A DNA stretch of 64,000 nt, taken from Bacteroidota bacterium. Lineage in GTDB: Bacteria; Bacteroidota; Bacteroidia; Bacteroidales; Dysgonomonadaceae. Within the stretch, counting starts at the first letter, position 1. Each line of letters begins with the position of its first letter. The stretch is from assembly GCA_023424395.1 (NCBI GenBank), contig JAFADY010000065.1, forward strand, positions 26,286-90,285. The letters run 5' to 3'. Positions 18,203 to 26,615 of this stretch are shown one piece after another. Position numbers and translations under genes: made by a program. The notes under the pieces were generated by a model. The model was not told the origin of the DNA. It searched no databases and worked only from the letters and a program-made list of their open reading frames with translations.

Positions 18203-18841
18203 TCACGGTGCGAGTCTGTGCAACGACCATCCCTCTTCTGTTTTGTAATACGCTATTCTGTCATGTAGGCGATTAAGACGGCCTTGCCAAAATTCAATAG
18301 TTGTAGGCAGAACAATAAAACCGCCCCAATGCGAAGGACGGGGAATGCTATTTTCCTGCCATTTTTTCTCAAAACTTTGTTGCATGGCCTCCAACTGGTT
18401 ACGGTTCTCAATAATTTTACTCTGTGGAGAAGCCCATGCACCTATTTTTGCATTTTTGGGACGGGATTGGAAATAAGCGTCGGATTCCGTATCGGAAATT
18501 TTTTGTACACGTCCTTCAATTCGTACTTGTCTTTCAATTTCATGCCAATCGAAAACAAGCGAAGCAAATGGATTTTCCAACAATTCACGGCCTTTGCGGC
18601 TTAGATAATTGGTAAAGAAAATAAATCCAGATTCGTTGATTCCCTTGAGCAAAACAACGCGTGCCGAAGGAATTCCTTTGGAAGTGCTCGTTGCCAAAAT
18701 CATGGCATTGGATTCCGTCAATTGAGAATCGATAGCGAATTGCAGCCACGAAGTAAACTGCTGCATCGGATCGCTAAGCATATCTCTCTCGGCCAAATGT
18801 CCTTTTGAATACTCTTCCCTGAATTTTGGTAAATCTTCCAT
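18203..18841 (-). CDS. pdxH: Pyridoxamine 5'-phosphate oxidase
   Basis: A 212-residue FMN enzyme making pyridoxal 5'-phosphate from PNP/PMP. Diagnostic blocks are SARVVLLKGINESGFIFFTN (FMN site), FDWHEIERQVRIEGRV, the SRPKNAKIGAWASPQS region, and the C-terminal WGGFIVLPTTIEFWQGRLNRLHDR followed by WSLHRLAP. The frame is open to 18892. I chose the ATG at 18841 because it gives the usual length, and because a promoter -7 box at 18879-18886 lies downstream of the longer start. Confidence 0.95.
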   Translation of the reverse strand: MEDLPKFREEYSKGHLAERDMLSDPMQQFTSWLQFAIDSQLTESNAMILATSTSKGIPSARVVLLKGINESGFIFFTNYLSRKGRELLENPFASLVFDWHEIERQVRIEGRVQKISDTESDAYFQSRPKNAKIGAWASPQSKIIENRNQLEAMQQSFEKKWQENSIPRPSHWGGFIVLPTTIEFWQGRLNRLHDRIAYYKTEEGWSLHRLAP

Positions 18842-18878
18842 CGAATTTAATTTAGTCTCATAAATAAACTGTTGGCTG

Positions 18879-18886
18879 CAAATATA
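18879..18886 (-). promoter_or_regulatory. Candidate -7 box for pdxH
   Basis: Minus strand TATATTTG matches TAnnTTTG exactly, 38 bases before the chosen pdxH start. A TTTG (18910-18913 on plus as CAAA) lies 23 bases further upstream, slightly longer than the usual spacing. Transcription from here would exclude the longer pdxH start. Confidence 0.5.
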
Positions 18887-18975
18887 CGCCATAGCAAAGG
18901 ATGGTAGTGCAAAATATTTAGTTAATAAAAATTAATTGATCAACGACTTACGGGGATTAAAGATATAAAATAATG

Positions 18976-18983
18976 TAATTTTG
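18976..18983 (+). promoter_or_regulatory. Candidate -7 box for the LolD-like gene
   Basis: TAATTTTG matches the TAnnTTTG consensus, 27 bases before the ATG at 19011. No clear TTTG is found at the -33 position. Confidence 0.45.
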
Positions 18984-19010
18984 TATCTTCGCAAAATTAA
19001 AACAGTTGAG

Positions 19011-19676
19011 ATGATTAGGGTTGAACAAATTTATAAAAGCTTCGGCCCACTTCGGGTGCTGAAGGGAATAGACCTCGAAGTGAGGAAAGGAGAAATTGTG
19101 TCGATAGTAGGGCCAAGCGGCGCGGGAAAAACTACTTTATTAATGATAATGGGCACTTTGGATAAGGCGGATTCGGGAAAAATATTTATCGATAATAATG
19201 ATTTAAACACGCTGAGCGAAAAAAAACTATCGGATTTCAGAAATAAAAATATAGGTTTTGTTTTTCAATTTCATCAACTTTTGCCTGAATTTACTGCGTT
19301 GGAAAACGTAATGATCCCTGCTCTTATAGGAAACAGAAAACATGCCGAAGCCGAAAAAAAAGCCAAAGAATTGTTGGATTTGATGGGTTTAGCAGATAGG
19401 ATAGAGCACAAACCGGCTGAATTATCGGGAGGTGAGAAACAGCGTGTGGCAGTAGCTCGTGCCCTTATTAACGACCCTCTTGTTGTTTTTGCCGATGAGC
19501 CTTCGGGTAGTTTGGACACGGACAACAAGGAAGAACTTCACAACTTATTCTTTGAGTTGCGCGATAAATTAAATCAGACATTCATCATAGTTACCCACGA
19601 TGAACAATTGGCTTCTATAACCGACAGAACCATTCACATGAAAGATGGATTCATCGTTGAAAATAGTTTCGCTTGA
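19011..19676 (+). CDS. lolD: ABC transporter ATPase, LolD-like
   Basis: A 221-residue ABC ATPase. Walker A is GPSGAGKTT at residues 34-42, the signature is LSGGEKQRVAVARAL, and Walker B is VVFADEPSGSLD followed by the switch His in IIVTHDEQ. The short length and FQFHQLLPEFTALENVMIP segment fit the LolD/MacB branch, which energises lipoprotein release from the inner membrane or related export. The partner permease is not adjacent, so the exact complex is unproven. An in-frame TTG at 18981 is upstream but overlaps the -7 box, so the ATG at 19011 is used. Confidence 0.82.
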   Translation: MIRVEQIYKSFGPLRVLKGIDLEVRKGEIVSIVGPSGAGKTTLLMIMGTLDKADSGKIFIDNNDLNTLSEKKLSDFRNKNIGFVFQFHQLLPEFTALENVMIPALIGNRKHAEAEKKAKELLDLMGLADRIEHKPAELSGGEKQRVAVARALINDPLVVFADEPSGSLDTDNKEELHNLFFELRDKLNQTFIIVTHDEQLASITDRTIHMKDGFIVENSFA

Positions 19677-19705
19677 TCATCATAATCAATATAAACAAGT
19701 ATTTT

Positions 19706-21820
19706 ATGAAGTTAAAAACAATTTTTATGACTCTTGCAATACTCGGAGCGATTTCTTCTTGCAAAAACGAACCGCGGCCTCAAGGAGCTGCGCCTGTATC
19801 GGGCAAAGATTTAGGAGAAGCCATCGGAAAATCGAATCCCAAAATAGAAAACGGTATCATGACTCCCGAAATCCTATACAGTTTCGGCAGAATTGGAAAT
19901 GTAGTGGTGTCTCCCGATAAATCTAAAATTTTGTATCAGGTAACTTACGTGGGAATTCAACAAAATAAAACCAACGCTGAACTTTTTGTAATGAATTCAG
20001 ATGGATCGGGGAAAAAACAACTGACGGTAACAACTGCCCGCGAAAGCAATCCTCAGTGGATCAATGGCGGGAAAAAAATTGCTTTTTTGAGTAATGAAAG
20101 CGGTTCTTCACAAATTTGGACAATAAATCCCGACGGGGGAGGCATGAGTAAAATTTCGGAAATTGAAGGAGGTATTGATGCGTTTATTTTCTCGCCCGAT
20201 GAAAAGAAAATACTTTTTGTGAAAAACGTGAAAGTTAATGAAACAACGCAAGATCGTTATGCTGATTTGCCTGAAGCATCCGGCAGAATTGTCGGCGATT
20301 TAATGTACAAACATTGGGATCATTGGGTAGGAGATGTTCCACACCCGTTTGTAGCAGATTTCGAAAACAATAAAATATCGAATATTAAGGATATCATGGC
20401 CGGTGAACCTTACGAGGCGCCGCTTGCACCTTTCGGGGGAATTGAACAATTAGCTTGGAGTCCCGATGGCAGAACAATTGCTTACACATCCCGAAAAAAA
20501 ACGGGAAAAGAATATGCTGTTTCCACCAATTCAGACATTTATTTTTACAATGTGGAAACCGGCGAAACAAAAAATGTAACCGAAGGGATGATGGGATACG
20601 ATGTGAATCCGCAGTTCTCTCCCGATGGAACAAAACTTGCCTGGCAAAGTATGGAGCGCGATGGTTACGAGGCCGATAAAAATAGATTGTTCGTAATGGA
20701 TTTAAGAACCAACGAAAAAAATTACGTTACAGAAAATTTCGATTATAATACCGATGCTTTCACATGGAATACCGATAATAAAACCATTTATTTGGTGGCT
20801 ACGGTTGAAGCCAAAACACAATTATTTTCGGCAGATACAGACTCTAAAACAATAAATGCTTTGACCAAAGGTAAACACGATTACACAACGCTCGCCCTTG
20901 GCAATGGAAAACTAATTGCCAAACGTCGTTCGATGTCAATGCCCGAAGAGATTTATTCGGTAAATTTATCGACTGGCGAAGCCACCGAACTTTCCTTTGA
21001 AAACCAACATATTCTCGATCAACTGAAAATGGGCGAAGTGGAAGAACGATGGATACCTACAACCGACGGAAAACAAATGCTTACGTGGGTTGTTTATCCA
21101 CCCGATTTCGATTCTACCAAAACTTATCCGGCGTTGTTATATTGTCAGGGAGGGCCGCAGAGTGCTGTGAGCCAATTTTGGTCGTACCGGTGGAATTTAC
21201 AGATGATGGCGGCCAACGGATACATTGTGGTAGCGCCCAATCGTCGTGGCTTGCCGGGATTCGGACAGGAATGGAACGAGCAAATTAGTGGCGATTATGG
21301 TGGACAAAATATGCTGGATTATTTGTCTGCAATTGACGAATTGGCTAAAGAACCTTATATCGACGAAAACCGATTAGGTTGTACAGGAGCGAGTTATGGC
21401 GGATTTTCGGTTTATTGGCTGGCCGGAAATCACAATAAACGCTTTAAAGCGTTTTTGTCGCACGCGGGCATTTTTAATTTGGAAGCGCAATATCTCGAAA
21501 CCGAAGAAATGTGGTTTGCCAATTGGGATATGGGCGGCCCTTACTGGGACTTATCAAACGCGATAGCGCAAAAAACATATACAATTTCTCCGCATCGTTT
21601 TGTAGATAAATGGGATACACCTATCATGATAACGCACGGCGAATTGGATTATCGTATTCTTGCATCGCAAGGAATGATGGCTTTTAATGCTGCTCAATTA
21701 CGTGATATCCCGTCGCGTATGCTCATTTTTCCCGATGAAAATCACTGGATCTCTAAACCGCAAAACGGAATCCTTTTCCAACGCGAATTTTTCCGATGGT
21801 TTGACGAGTGGTTGAAATGA
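19706..21820 (+). CDS. S9 family prolyl oligopeptidase-type lipoprotein (DPP-like)
   Basis: A 704-residue lipoprotein (signal peptide with GAISSC, lipid Cys near residue 18). The N-terminal half (about 40-430) is a WD40/TolB-like propeller with repeated FSPDxxK motifs. The C-terminal alpha/beta hydrolase has the catalytic triad Ser563 (GASYGG), Asp648 (GELDYR) and His680 (ENHW). Domain order and triad spacing match S9 peptidases such as DPP5 or acylaminoacyl-peptidase types in Bacteroidota, which trim peptides in the periplasm. Exact specificity cannot be read from sequence. It begins 29 bases after the LolD-like gene. Confidence 0.92.
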   Translation: MKLKTIFMTLAILGAISSCKNEPRPQGAAPVSGKDLGEAIGKSNPKIENGIMTPEILYSFGRIGNVVVSPDKSKILYQVTYVGIQQNKTNAELFVMNSDGSGKKQLTVTTARESNPQWINGGKKIAFLSNESGSSQIWTINPDGGGMSKISEIEGGIDAFIFSPDEKKILFVKNVKVNETTQDRYADLPEASGRIVGDLMYKHWDHWVGDVPHPFVADFENNKISNIKDIMAGEPYEAPLAPFGGIEQLAWSPDGRTIAYTSRKKTGKEYAVSTNSDIYFYNVETGETKNVTEGMMGYDVNPQFSPDGTKLAWQSMERDGYEADKNRLFVMDLRTNEKNYVTENFDYNTDAFTWNTDNKTIYLVATVEAKTQLFSADTDSKTINALTKGKHDYTTLALGNGKLIAKRRSMSMPEEIYSVNLSTGEATELSFENQHILDQLKMGEVEERWIPTTDGKQMLTWVVYPPDFDSTKTYPALLYCQGGPQSAVSQFWSYRWNLQMMAANGYIVVAPNRRGLPGFGQEWNEQISGDYGGQNMLDYLSAIDELAKEPYIDENRLGCTGASYGGFSVYWLAGNHNKRFKAFLSHAGIFNLEAQYLETEEMWFANWDMGGPYWDLSNAIAQKTYTISPHRFVDKWDTPIMITHGELDYRILASQGMMAFNAAQLRDIPSRMLIFPDENHWISKPQNGILFQREFFRWFDEWLK

Positions 21821-21843
21821 GAATCGGATGAATCTGTTATTTC

Positions 21844-21934
21844 GATAGCGAGTGCAAAGCTGAAATAAATAGCGAAAAAAACCTCGTAAATATTTTGCAA
21901 TTATGAAAATATGCTTACCTTTGCACTCGCTATC
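21844..21934. repeat. 16-bp inverted repeat spanning the tRNA-Asp promoter
   Basis: GATAGCGAGTGCAAAG (21844-21859) is perfectly repeated in inverse orientation as CTTTGCACTCGCTATC (21919-21934), 59 bases apart. The right arm covers the last bases of the -7 box and the expected start point of tRNA-Asp. It could be an operator or an extruded hairpin; no T-run follows, so a terminator is less likely. Confidence 0.7.
21894..21923 (+). promoter_or_regulatory. tRNA-Asp promoter
   Basis: TTTG (21894-21897), an 18-base spacer and TACCTTTG (21916-21923) match the Bacteroidota primary promoter TTTG-N19-TAnnTTTG almost perfectly. The tRNA 5' end is 27 bases after the -7 box. Confidence 0.85.
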
Positions 21935-21949
21935 AACAAATAGCACTTT

Positions 21950-22023
21950 GGTGTGGTAGTTCAGTTGGTTAGAATACCTGCCTGTCACGCAGGGGGTCGC
22001 GGGTTCGAGTCCCGTCCATACCG
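21950..22023 (+). tRNA. tRNA-Asp (GTC)
   Basis: A 74-nt cloverleaf: acceptor GGTGTGG with CCATACC (one G-U pair), anticodon loop CTGTCAC giving GTC, T-arm GGGTTCGAGTCCC, discriminator G, no CCA encoded. A tyrosine recombinase gene begins 310 bases downstream, so its 3' end is a candidate attachment site. Confidence 0.96.
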
Positions 22024-22080
22024 CGAAAAGTGTTTTTAGATAGGCTGAAGATAGCCTAAAAAAAGAAAACAAAAAATTTA

Positions 22081-22116
22081 AAATCGCTTTAACTTCAATG
22101 AGTTAAGGCGATTTTT
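22081..22116 (+). terminator. Hairpin terminator after tRNA-Asp
   Basis: AAATCGCTTTAACT (22081-22094) pairs with AGTTAAGGCGATTT (22101-22114; one G-U pair) over a 6-base loop, followed by a T-run. A second small hairpin, TAGGCT/AGCCTA at 22041-22058, has its T-run on the minus strand. Confidence 0.8.
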
Positions 22117-22137
22117 CTTTTAAATAACCTTGTGTTT

Positions 22138-22329
22138 AGACGACAATTAGGTTAAGCGCACATTCTATAAATATGCTGTTATTGGTTACAATTAGGTTAC
22201 AAATTAATTTTGCAAAAAAAATTGTAACCACAGACGACCTTCAGACGATACTAAGACGAACAACAAATTACTCTGTTTCAATTTAATATGTCGAACTTTG
22301 TAGCCTTTGGTTACAATAAAAATTGAAAC
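22138..22329 (+). promoter_or_regulatory. Integrase control region with repeated sites
   Basis: A candidate promoter ATTG (22181-22184), 20-base spacer, TAATTTTG (22205-22212) is embedded in GGTTACAA sites. Three are direct (22184-22191, 22195-22202, 22309-22316) and one inverted (22222-22229). A second motif AGACGA occurs at 22138, 22232, 22243 and 22254, the last three 11 bases apart. A GTTTCAATTT/AAATTGAAAC inverted pair (22275-22284, 22320-22329) ends four bases before the ATG. These are candidate recombinase arm sites or operators. Confidence 0.6.
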
Positions 22330-22332
22330 AAT

Positions 22333-23562
22333 ATGAGAAGTATTTTTAGAGTATTTTTTTATTTGCGTAGTAATTACGTGAACAAAGAAGGTAAAACACC
22401 AATTCTTATTAGAATATATTTAAACAGAGACCGAATTTCTCTTGGTTCCACGGGACTCGCAATTGAAGCAGAATTGTGGATTTCCAATAAAGAAAAAGTA
22501 AAAGGTCATACAGCACAAGCTCATAATATTAATCAGAGAATTGATTGTATTAGAGCGGATATTCAACTCATTTACAAAAGATTGGAAGCAACCCTCGAAG
22601 ACCTATCCTTAGAAAGGATTAAAGCTGAATATATAGGGAAAACCGATACAGTAAGCACCATTATCCAACTTTTCAACAAGCATAAAGAAGAGACAGAAAT
22701 TCAAGTAGGTACAAAAATAACCCTTGACACTTTTCAAAAATATGAAAATGGAAAAAGACATTTTCTCGCTTTCCTTAAATTTAAATATGGTAGAACTGAT
22801 TTGAACCTGTCGGAACTTACGCCAACAATCATACACAACTTTGAGATTTATCTAATTACTGTTGCTAAATTTCAATCAAATACGTGTACCAAAAACCTAA
22901 AACTACTTAAAACAATTGTCATTTTTGGGCAGAAATTAGGATTAATTCAACAGGATCCGTTTATCAACAAACGTTTTAAATGGGATAAGTCGAGCAGAGG
23001 TTTTCTTACAGATGAGGAAATAAAAAAGATAATGGAAAAGAAATTTGAAATATCACGTTTAGATTTGGTGCGCGATATTTTCATTTTCTCCTGCTTCACG
23101 GGATTGGCCTATATTGACGTGTCTAATCTTACTGAAGAAAATATTGTTGAATTAGAAGGTAAAAAATGGATAATGACCAAACGACAAAAAACAGGAATTT
23201 CAACGAATATCATTCTTTTAGATATTCCGCAAAAGATAATTAATAAATACACCCACACTAGGAAAGATGGTAAATTGCTACCTATATTATCAAACCAAAA
23301 AATGAATGCTTACCTGAAGGAAATCGGTGATTTATGTGGAATTAAAAGACCGCTAACTACGCATCTTGCACGTCATACATTCGCTACAATGAGCTTGAGC
23401 AAGGGCGTTCCAATAGAAACTGTCTCGAGAATGTTAGGACACAATAAGATACAGACAACCCAAATATATGCAAAAATAACAAATAAAAAATTAGAAGCCG
23501 ATATGTTGACTTTATCTTCTAAATTAGAAAAATTTTCAAATTTAATGAATACTAACCCATAA
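22333..23562 (+). CDS. Tyrosine recombinase (site-specific integrase)
   Basis: A 409-residue integrase. It has an N-terminal arm-binding part (about 1-100), a SAM-like core-binding domain (about 105-210) and a C-terminal catalytic domain. Catalytic residues visible are H344 and R347 (THLARHTFAT), H370 (LGHNK) and Y379 (TTQIYAKI). The usual first Arg is missing: the motif reads FTGLAYIDVSNL with Ala where Arg is expected. This substitution is common in Bacteroidota element integrases, and IntDOT also lacks it. It probably mediates integration next to tRNA-Asp. Confidence 0.92.
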   Translation: MRSIFRVFFYLRSNYVNKEGKTPILIRIYLNRDRISLGSTGLAIEAELWISNKEKVKGHTAQAHNINQRIDCIRADIQLIYKRLEATLEDLSLERIKAEYIGKTDTVSTIIQLFNKHKEETEIQVGTKITLDTFQKYENGKRHFLAFLKFKYGRTDLNLSELTPTIIHNFEIYLITVAKFQSNTCTKNLKLLKTIVIFGQKLGLIQQDPFINKRFKWDKSSRGFLTDEEIKKIMEKKFEISRLDLVRDIFIFSCFTGLAYIDVSNLTEENIVELEGKKWIMTKRQKTGISTNIILLDIPQKIINKYTHTRKDGKLLPILSNQKMNAYLKEIGDLCGIKRPLTTHLARHTFATMSLSKGVPIETVSRMLGHNKIQTTQIYAKITNKKLEADMLTLSSKLEKFSNLMNTNP

Positions 23563-23572
23563 AACAAGCCTT

Positions 23573-24031
23573 ATGAAAACAACAAAAAAAGAATTGTCCT
23601 ATTACCGTCTAAGATTAGAAACTTACCTGAAAGATTATCATCCTCACCGTTTGTCGGAAGAAACATTTATTGTTGAACGTGCGGAAGCTGCGGCCAAAAC
23701 GTATGAAGAAAATTTTCTTGCTGGAGCAAATACGGATGAAGCTGACCAACAAGCTTTGGAAGTATTGTTTCAGGGACTACATTTTTCGGAATATTTTTTT
23801 ATTGAACAAATCCTTGACAATGAATTTTCAGACGAAGTTCCTGCTGAACTAACAGCTAATTTAGCAGATATGATACTGAAAAATGATACTATCAAAGAAA
23901 CAATTGCCAGGTATAATCCGGGTGATTCTTTCGATGAAAAACCGGAATATGAGTTGCTTTACACAGAACTTACAGGAGCAATACAAATTGTTATTGAAAA
24001 CAATAATCTTTTGAAGAATATAGACTTATAG
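23573..24031 (+). CDS. DUF1896 family protein
   Basis: A 152-residue acidic helical protein with KELSYYRLRLETYLKDYHP at the N-terminus and a VLFQGLHFSEYFFIEQILD block in the middle. The pattern is that of DUF1896, found almost only on Bacteroidota conjugative elements. It lies 10 bases after the integrase, so it may be co-transcribed and could be an accessory of recombination, but no function is known. A terminator follows. Confidence 0.75.
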   Translation: MKTTKKELSYYRLRLETYLKDYHPHRLSEETFIVERAEAAAKTYEENFLAGANTDEADQQALEVLFQGLHFSEYFFIEQILDNEFSDEVPAELTANLADMILKNDTIKETIARYNPGDSFDEKPEYELLYTELTGAIQIVIENNNLLKNIDL

Positions 24032-24054
24032 CTTGTAAATTTTTATCGAAGAAG

Positions 24055-24088
24055 AGGATAATTTCTAAAAGAGATTATCCTTTTTTTA
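24055..24088 (+). terminator. Terminator after the integrase-DUF1896 unit
   Basis: AGGATAAT (24055-24062) and ATTATCCT (24074-24081) form an 8-bp stem, followed by a run of seven T. Confidence 0.8.
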
Positions 24089-24667
24089 TTCCAATCTAAT
24101 GAACTTTCTAAATAACTACTAGAATATGCAATGATTATTCATATTTAATAATTTACATCAGCATGCTCTCGATGTTTTTTATAAATGCGTCTGCGGCACA
24201 CCGTCCAAATTTCCGAAGCCGTTCGCTACAGCTATCGTTCCGCTCAGGTTCAAAAATTTCTCCGGTAAGCCTCGCCGAAAACGATAGATGCGAAAAAGTG
24301 CAGCATCCTCAAACGAACAAGCGTTTGAGGTACTGCACCCTTTCTTTTTTTTACCAGTAAATCTATCCTTTTTTAATTACAATTGTTCTGTTTTGCATCA
24401 TTCCACTTCCGTAATTTTCTTTTCATAATCTTCTTCCCGGATAATTTTACGCACATCGCTCGTGTATGTGATTCTGTCCGAGGGCAAAGGTAATTTGTGT
24501 GTCAAACATCGGCAAGGTCAGGGCATCCTGTTTTTGAAAAAATCTCCACACCTCATTTTTCGGGTAGTATTTTTCCAAAAAACCTTGCCTTGGTTGCCGC
24601 ACTACCTTTTTGCAGCCCTCGAAACAGAAATCAACATACTCCGGCTCTTTGGACGCATCAAAAAAAA
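24089..24667. other. Non-coding stretch with a strong hairpin
   Basis: No convincing gene is seen. A two-part stem (GTGCAG 24298-24303 with CTGCAC 24333-24338, enclosing CTCAAACG/CGTTTGAG) followed by CCCTTTCTTTTTT is a good terminator. Further on, GGCAAGGT (24511-24518) and ACCTTGCC (24582-24589) form a 70-base-spaced inverted repeat ahead of the PRTRC-linked genes; a leader or operator is possible. Confidence 0.55.
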
Positions 24668-24838
24668 ATGTCAGAAATTATGAAACAAGAAAAAGTAAAT
24701 AACAAAATGGTTTTTGGAAACAAAAATAACACCTCCTCTCATTACCGCATCAAATCGGGTTCAGATTTCGTGGCAGTGGGGGAGATAGTGAAAGAATGTG
24801 TCGAACGCCTAAAAATATTGCGCCGTGAGTACCAATAA
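24668..24838 (+). CDS. Small hypothetical protein leading the PRTRC region
   Basis: A 56-residue basic protein with VFGNKNNTSSHYRIKSG followed by a helix IVKECVERLKILRREYQ. The frame is open upstream to 24497, but that part is Arg/Pro-rich and looks non-coding, so I start at 24668; a start at 24680 is also possible. It overlaps the next gene by 14 bases. I do not recognise the family. Confidence 0.5.
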   Translation: MSEIMKQEKVNNKMVFGNKNNTSSHYRIKSGSDFVAVGEIVKECVERLKILRREYQ

Positions 24839-25361
24839 TTTCGCCTTTGAAAACCGCTGTATAGTTGTGGAGAATGACGACTACGACTTTAGTAATGTTC
24901 CTGCTCATAAGGAATACGTGCAAAACAGCAACCGCAATTATCCGAGTTACTATTTGGATGAATACAGAAACCGCTTCTACACGCTTGATATAGTTATCAC
25001 TTCAGGATACTATTCGGGTGGGTGCATTGATTATGTGAAGAATTACACCTACCTGAACGACTTCTTTGCGTATGAGCGGGACTTTGAAAACATTGCAGAA
25101 GATATTTGGGACGACTTTAAAGCATATACGCCAAACAGACAAAAGTTGAACAAACTTGTAAAGCAAGCCAATAACGCTCCTTTGCGGGATTATTCGCCGT
25201 TTGACCAACTGTTTGACTACCTTTTCGAGTTAGAAAAAGTCGAAGCCGACAAAATTCTTGACCAAATCAAAACGGATTACGGATACACCGAATTACGCAA
25301 AATCGGTAGTTTCTCCAACGGAGAAGCCTTGTATGAAGAACTTAAGAGCGAAGCCGTATGA
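24825..25361 (+). CDS. Conserved-looking element protein, unknown function
   Basis: A 178-residue acidic, Tyr-rich protein (GTG start) with a VITSGYYSGGCIDYVKNYTY core near residue 58 and an acidic helical C-terminus. It lies in a tightly packed operon: it overlaps the previous gene by 14 bases and the next by four. It has no signal peptide or membrane segment. I recognise it only as the kind of protein found beside PRTRC genes; no function can be given. Confidence 0.65.
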   Translation: MSTNNFAFENRCIVVENDDYDFSNVPAHKEYVQNSNRNYPSYYLDEYRNRFYTLDIVITSGYYSGGCIDYVKNYTYLNDFFAYERDFENIAEDIWDDFKAYTPNRQKLNKLVKQANNAPLRDYSPFDQLFDYLFELEKVEADKILDQIKTDYGYTELRKIGSFSNGEALYEELKSEAV

Positions 25362-25540
25362 TACTTATTGAATTATCACACCGAGCTATCATCACGCAAG
25401 CACGTACTTTCCGTGAGTTTCGCATATTGCAAGCCAAGAATTACAGCGGAAACCGATTATCAAAATTCGTCCGTATGTGGATGGATTGGCAGGAAATTAA
25501 AGACGTAATAACAATCAAATCAACCCAAAATGGAAACTAA
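25358..25540 (+). CDS. Small hypothetical protein
   Basis: Sixty residues, beginning with an ATGA overlap on the previous stop and ending inside the next gene (11-base overlap). It is basic, with a KFVRMWMDWQEIKDV helix. The overlaps on both sides argue that it is translated; the function is unknown. Confidence 0.5.
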   Translation: MILIELSHRAIITQARTFREFRILQAKNYSGNRLSKFVRMWMDWQEIKDVITIKSTQNGN

Positions 25541-25829
25541 AACAAGAAATACCGAAAAGGTGAAAGTACAGCTAATGGCTACCGTTAAAGGAAGCAAGCC
25601 GAGCGAACAAACCGAGTATCTGATGTGCCAAATCGGACACAGACACGCCTTTATTACCGCCTATCTGAAAGGAAACGGCTATGTGAAGCTCTTTACCCTG
25701 CGCAACTTCATCGAGTGGGAACAGCACGACAGACCCGCACGAAGTATTGACATAACGCAGGATGAATACAACGACGATACGGATTTTGAACGCATCATCG
25801 AACGGAATTTTATATCACTATCAAAATAA
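25530..25829 (+). CDS. Hypothetical protein of the PRTRC-linked operon
   Basis: Ninety-nine residues with a beta-rich middle (YLMCQIGHRHAFITAYLKG) and an acidic C-terminus (DDTDFERIIERNF). No motif is recognised. It overlaps the preceding small gene and is followed after seven bases by a membrane-protein gene, so it is part of the same transcript. Confidence 0.6.
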   Translation: METKTRNTEKVKVQLMATVKGSKPSEQTEYLMCQIGHRHAFITAYLKGNGYVKLFTLRNFIEWEQHDRPARSIDITQDEYNDDTDFERIIERNFISLSK

Positions 25830-25836
25830 CAACGCA

Positions 25837-26064
25837 ATGAAGACAATCCCTTTACGGCTGATAACAGCCATTATCCTGATAATCGGAACGGTTTACGCCG
25901 TTTCGTTTATCCTCACCCATGAAACGATAACCCTGATACTGATTTTAGCGGCTTTTGCCGTGTTGAAATTCATTATCCGAACAACGATTAGCATCGTTTT
26001 CAACGTGGTTAAATGGGCAGTCATTATCGCCGTAATCGGGTTACTTTTCGCATCCCTTATTTAG
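25837..26064 (+). CDS. Small two-helix membrane protein
   Basis: Seventy-five residues, almost all hydrophobic, with two membrane segments (about 6-25 and 32-72, the latter perhaps two helices). The ATG at 25837 is used because the longer open frame overlaps the previous gene without adding a domain. The function is unknown; small membrane proteins of this kind are frequent in conjugative elements. Confidence 0.6.
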   Translation: MKTIPLRLITAIILIIGTVYAVSFILTHETITLILILAAFAVLKFIIRTTISIVFNVVKWAVIIAVIGLLFASLI

Positions 26065-26121
26065 TAAAAAAAACATCCAACATCCATCATCCAACACCTA
26101 ACATTAAAAAACAGACAGAAT

Positions 26122-26595
26122 ATGAAAACAGCAACTTACATCACAGATTACGTATTGCTAAAAGCCGATACCAACAGCGATTTTGATACCTGCCACTTTG
26201 CCGTTATCCATTGCACAAAAGAATGGCGGGAACGGATGCAGCAACGCCTGAACGCACTTCAAACCGTAGAGAGTGAAATGGGATTTGTATCGCTCAAATT
26301 TTACGACACATCGGTTGATTTTTATCGAATTGATGAAAATGAACAACCCGATATACAAGCCTTATTAGGCGGGAAAGATTGGGCATTTGTGGAATTGGAA
26401 GAGAATGAGCAAGACACCTTTTTAGTCCCCGAAAGCCGTTTAGACTGTTACCGTTTGTCCCTTTATCAATACGGCACGGCTATCTATACGGCATACGGCA
26501 AGCATTCGGGCGATGAATTTTTCACAACCGAGTTTTCCGTACCGGATATACTCAACTACCATCAACAGACCATACAAATTGTACAACTATACTAA
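26122..26595 (+). CDS. Hypothetical protein of the PRTRC-linked operon
   Basis: A 157-residue soluble acidic protein. A candidate domain runs through CHFAVIHCTKEWRERMQQRL (about residues 24-43) and ends in FSVPDILNYHQQTIQIVQLY. No family is recognised by eye. It is flanked by similar co-directional genes with short spacers. Confidence 0.6.
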   Translation: MKTATYITDYVLLKADTNSDFDTCHFAVIHCTKEWRERMQQRLNALQTVESEMGFVSLKFYDTSVDFYRIDENEQPDIQALLGGKDWAFVELEENEQDTFLVPESRLDCYRLSLYQYGTAIYTAYGKHSGDEFFTTEFSVPDILNYHQQTIQIVQLY

Positions 26596-26615
26596 TCACC
26601 CAAACAATCAGAAAG

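Noticed and set aside
21950..22023. Right attachment site as a copy of the tRNA-Asp 3' end
   Set aside because: I did not see a second copy of the tRNA 3' segment in the window, so the right end cannot be placed.
24462..24683. Plus-strand frames starting at 24462 and 24497
   Set aside because: Their upstream parts are biased in composition and overlap each other in different frames. Only the 3' part from 24668 looks coding.
26065..26110. CATCCAAC-rich direct repeats before the gene at 26122
   Set aside because: They are short and irregular, and read as simple low-complexity sequence in a leader.
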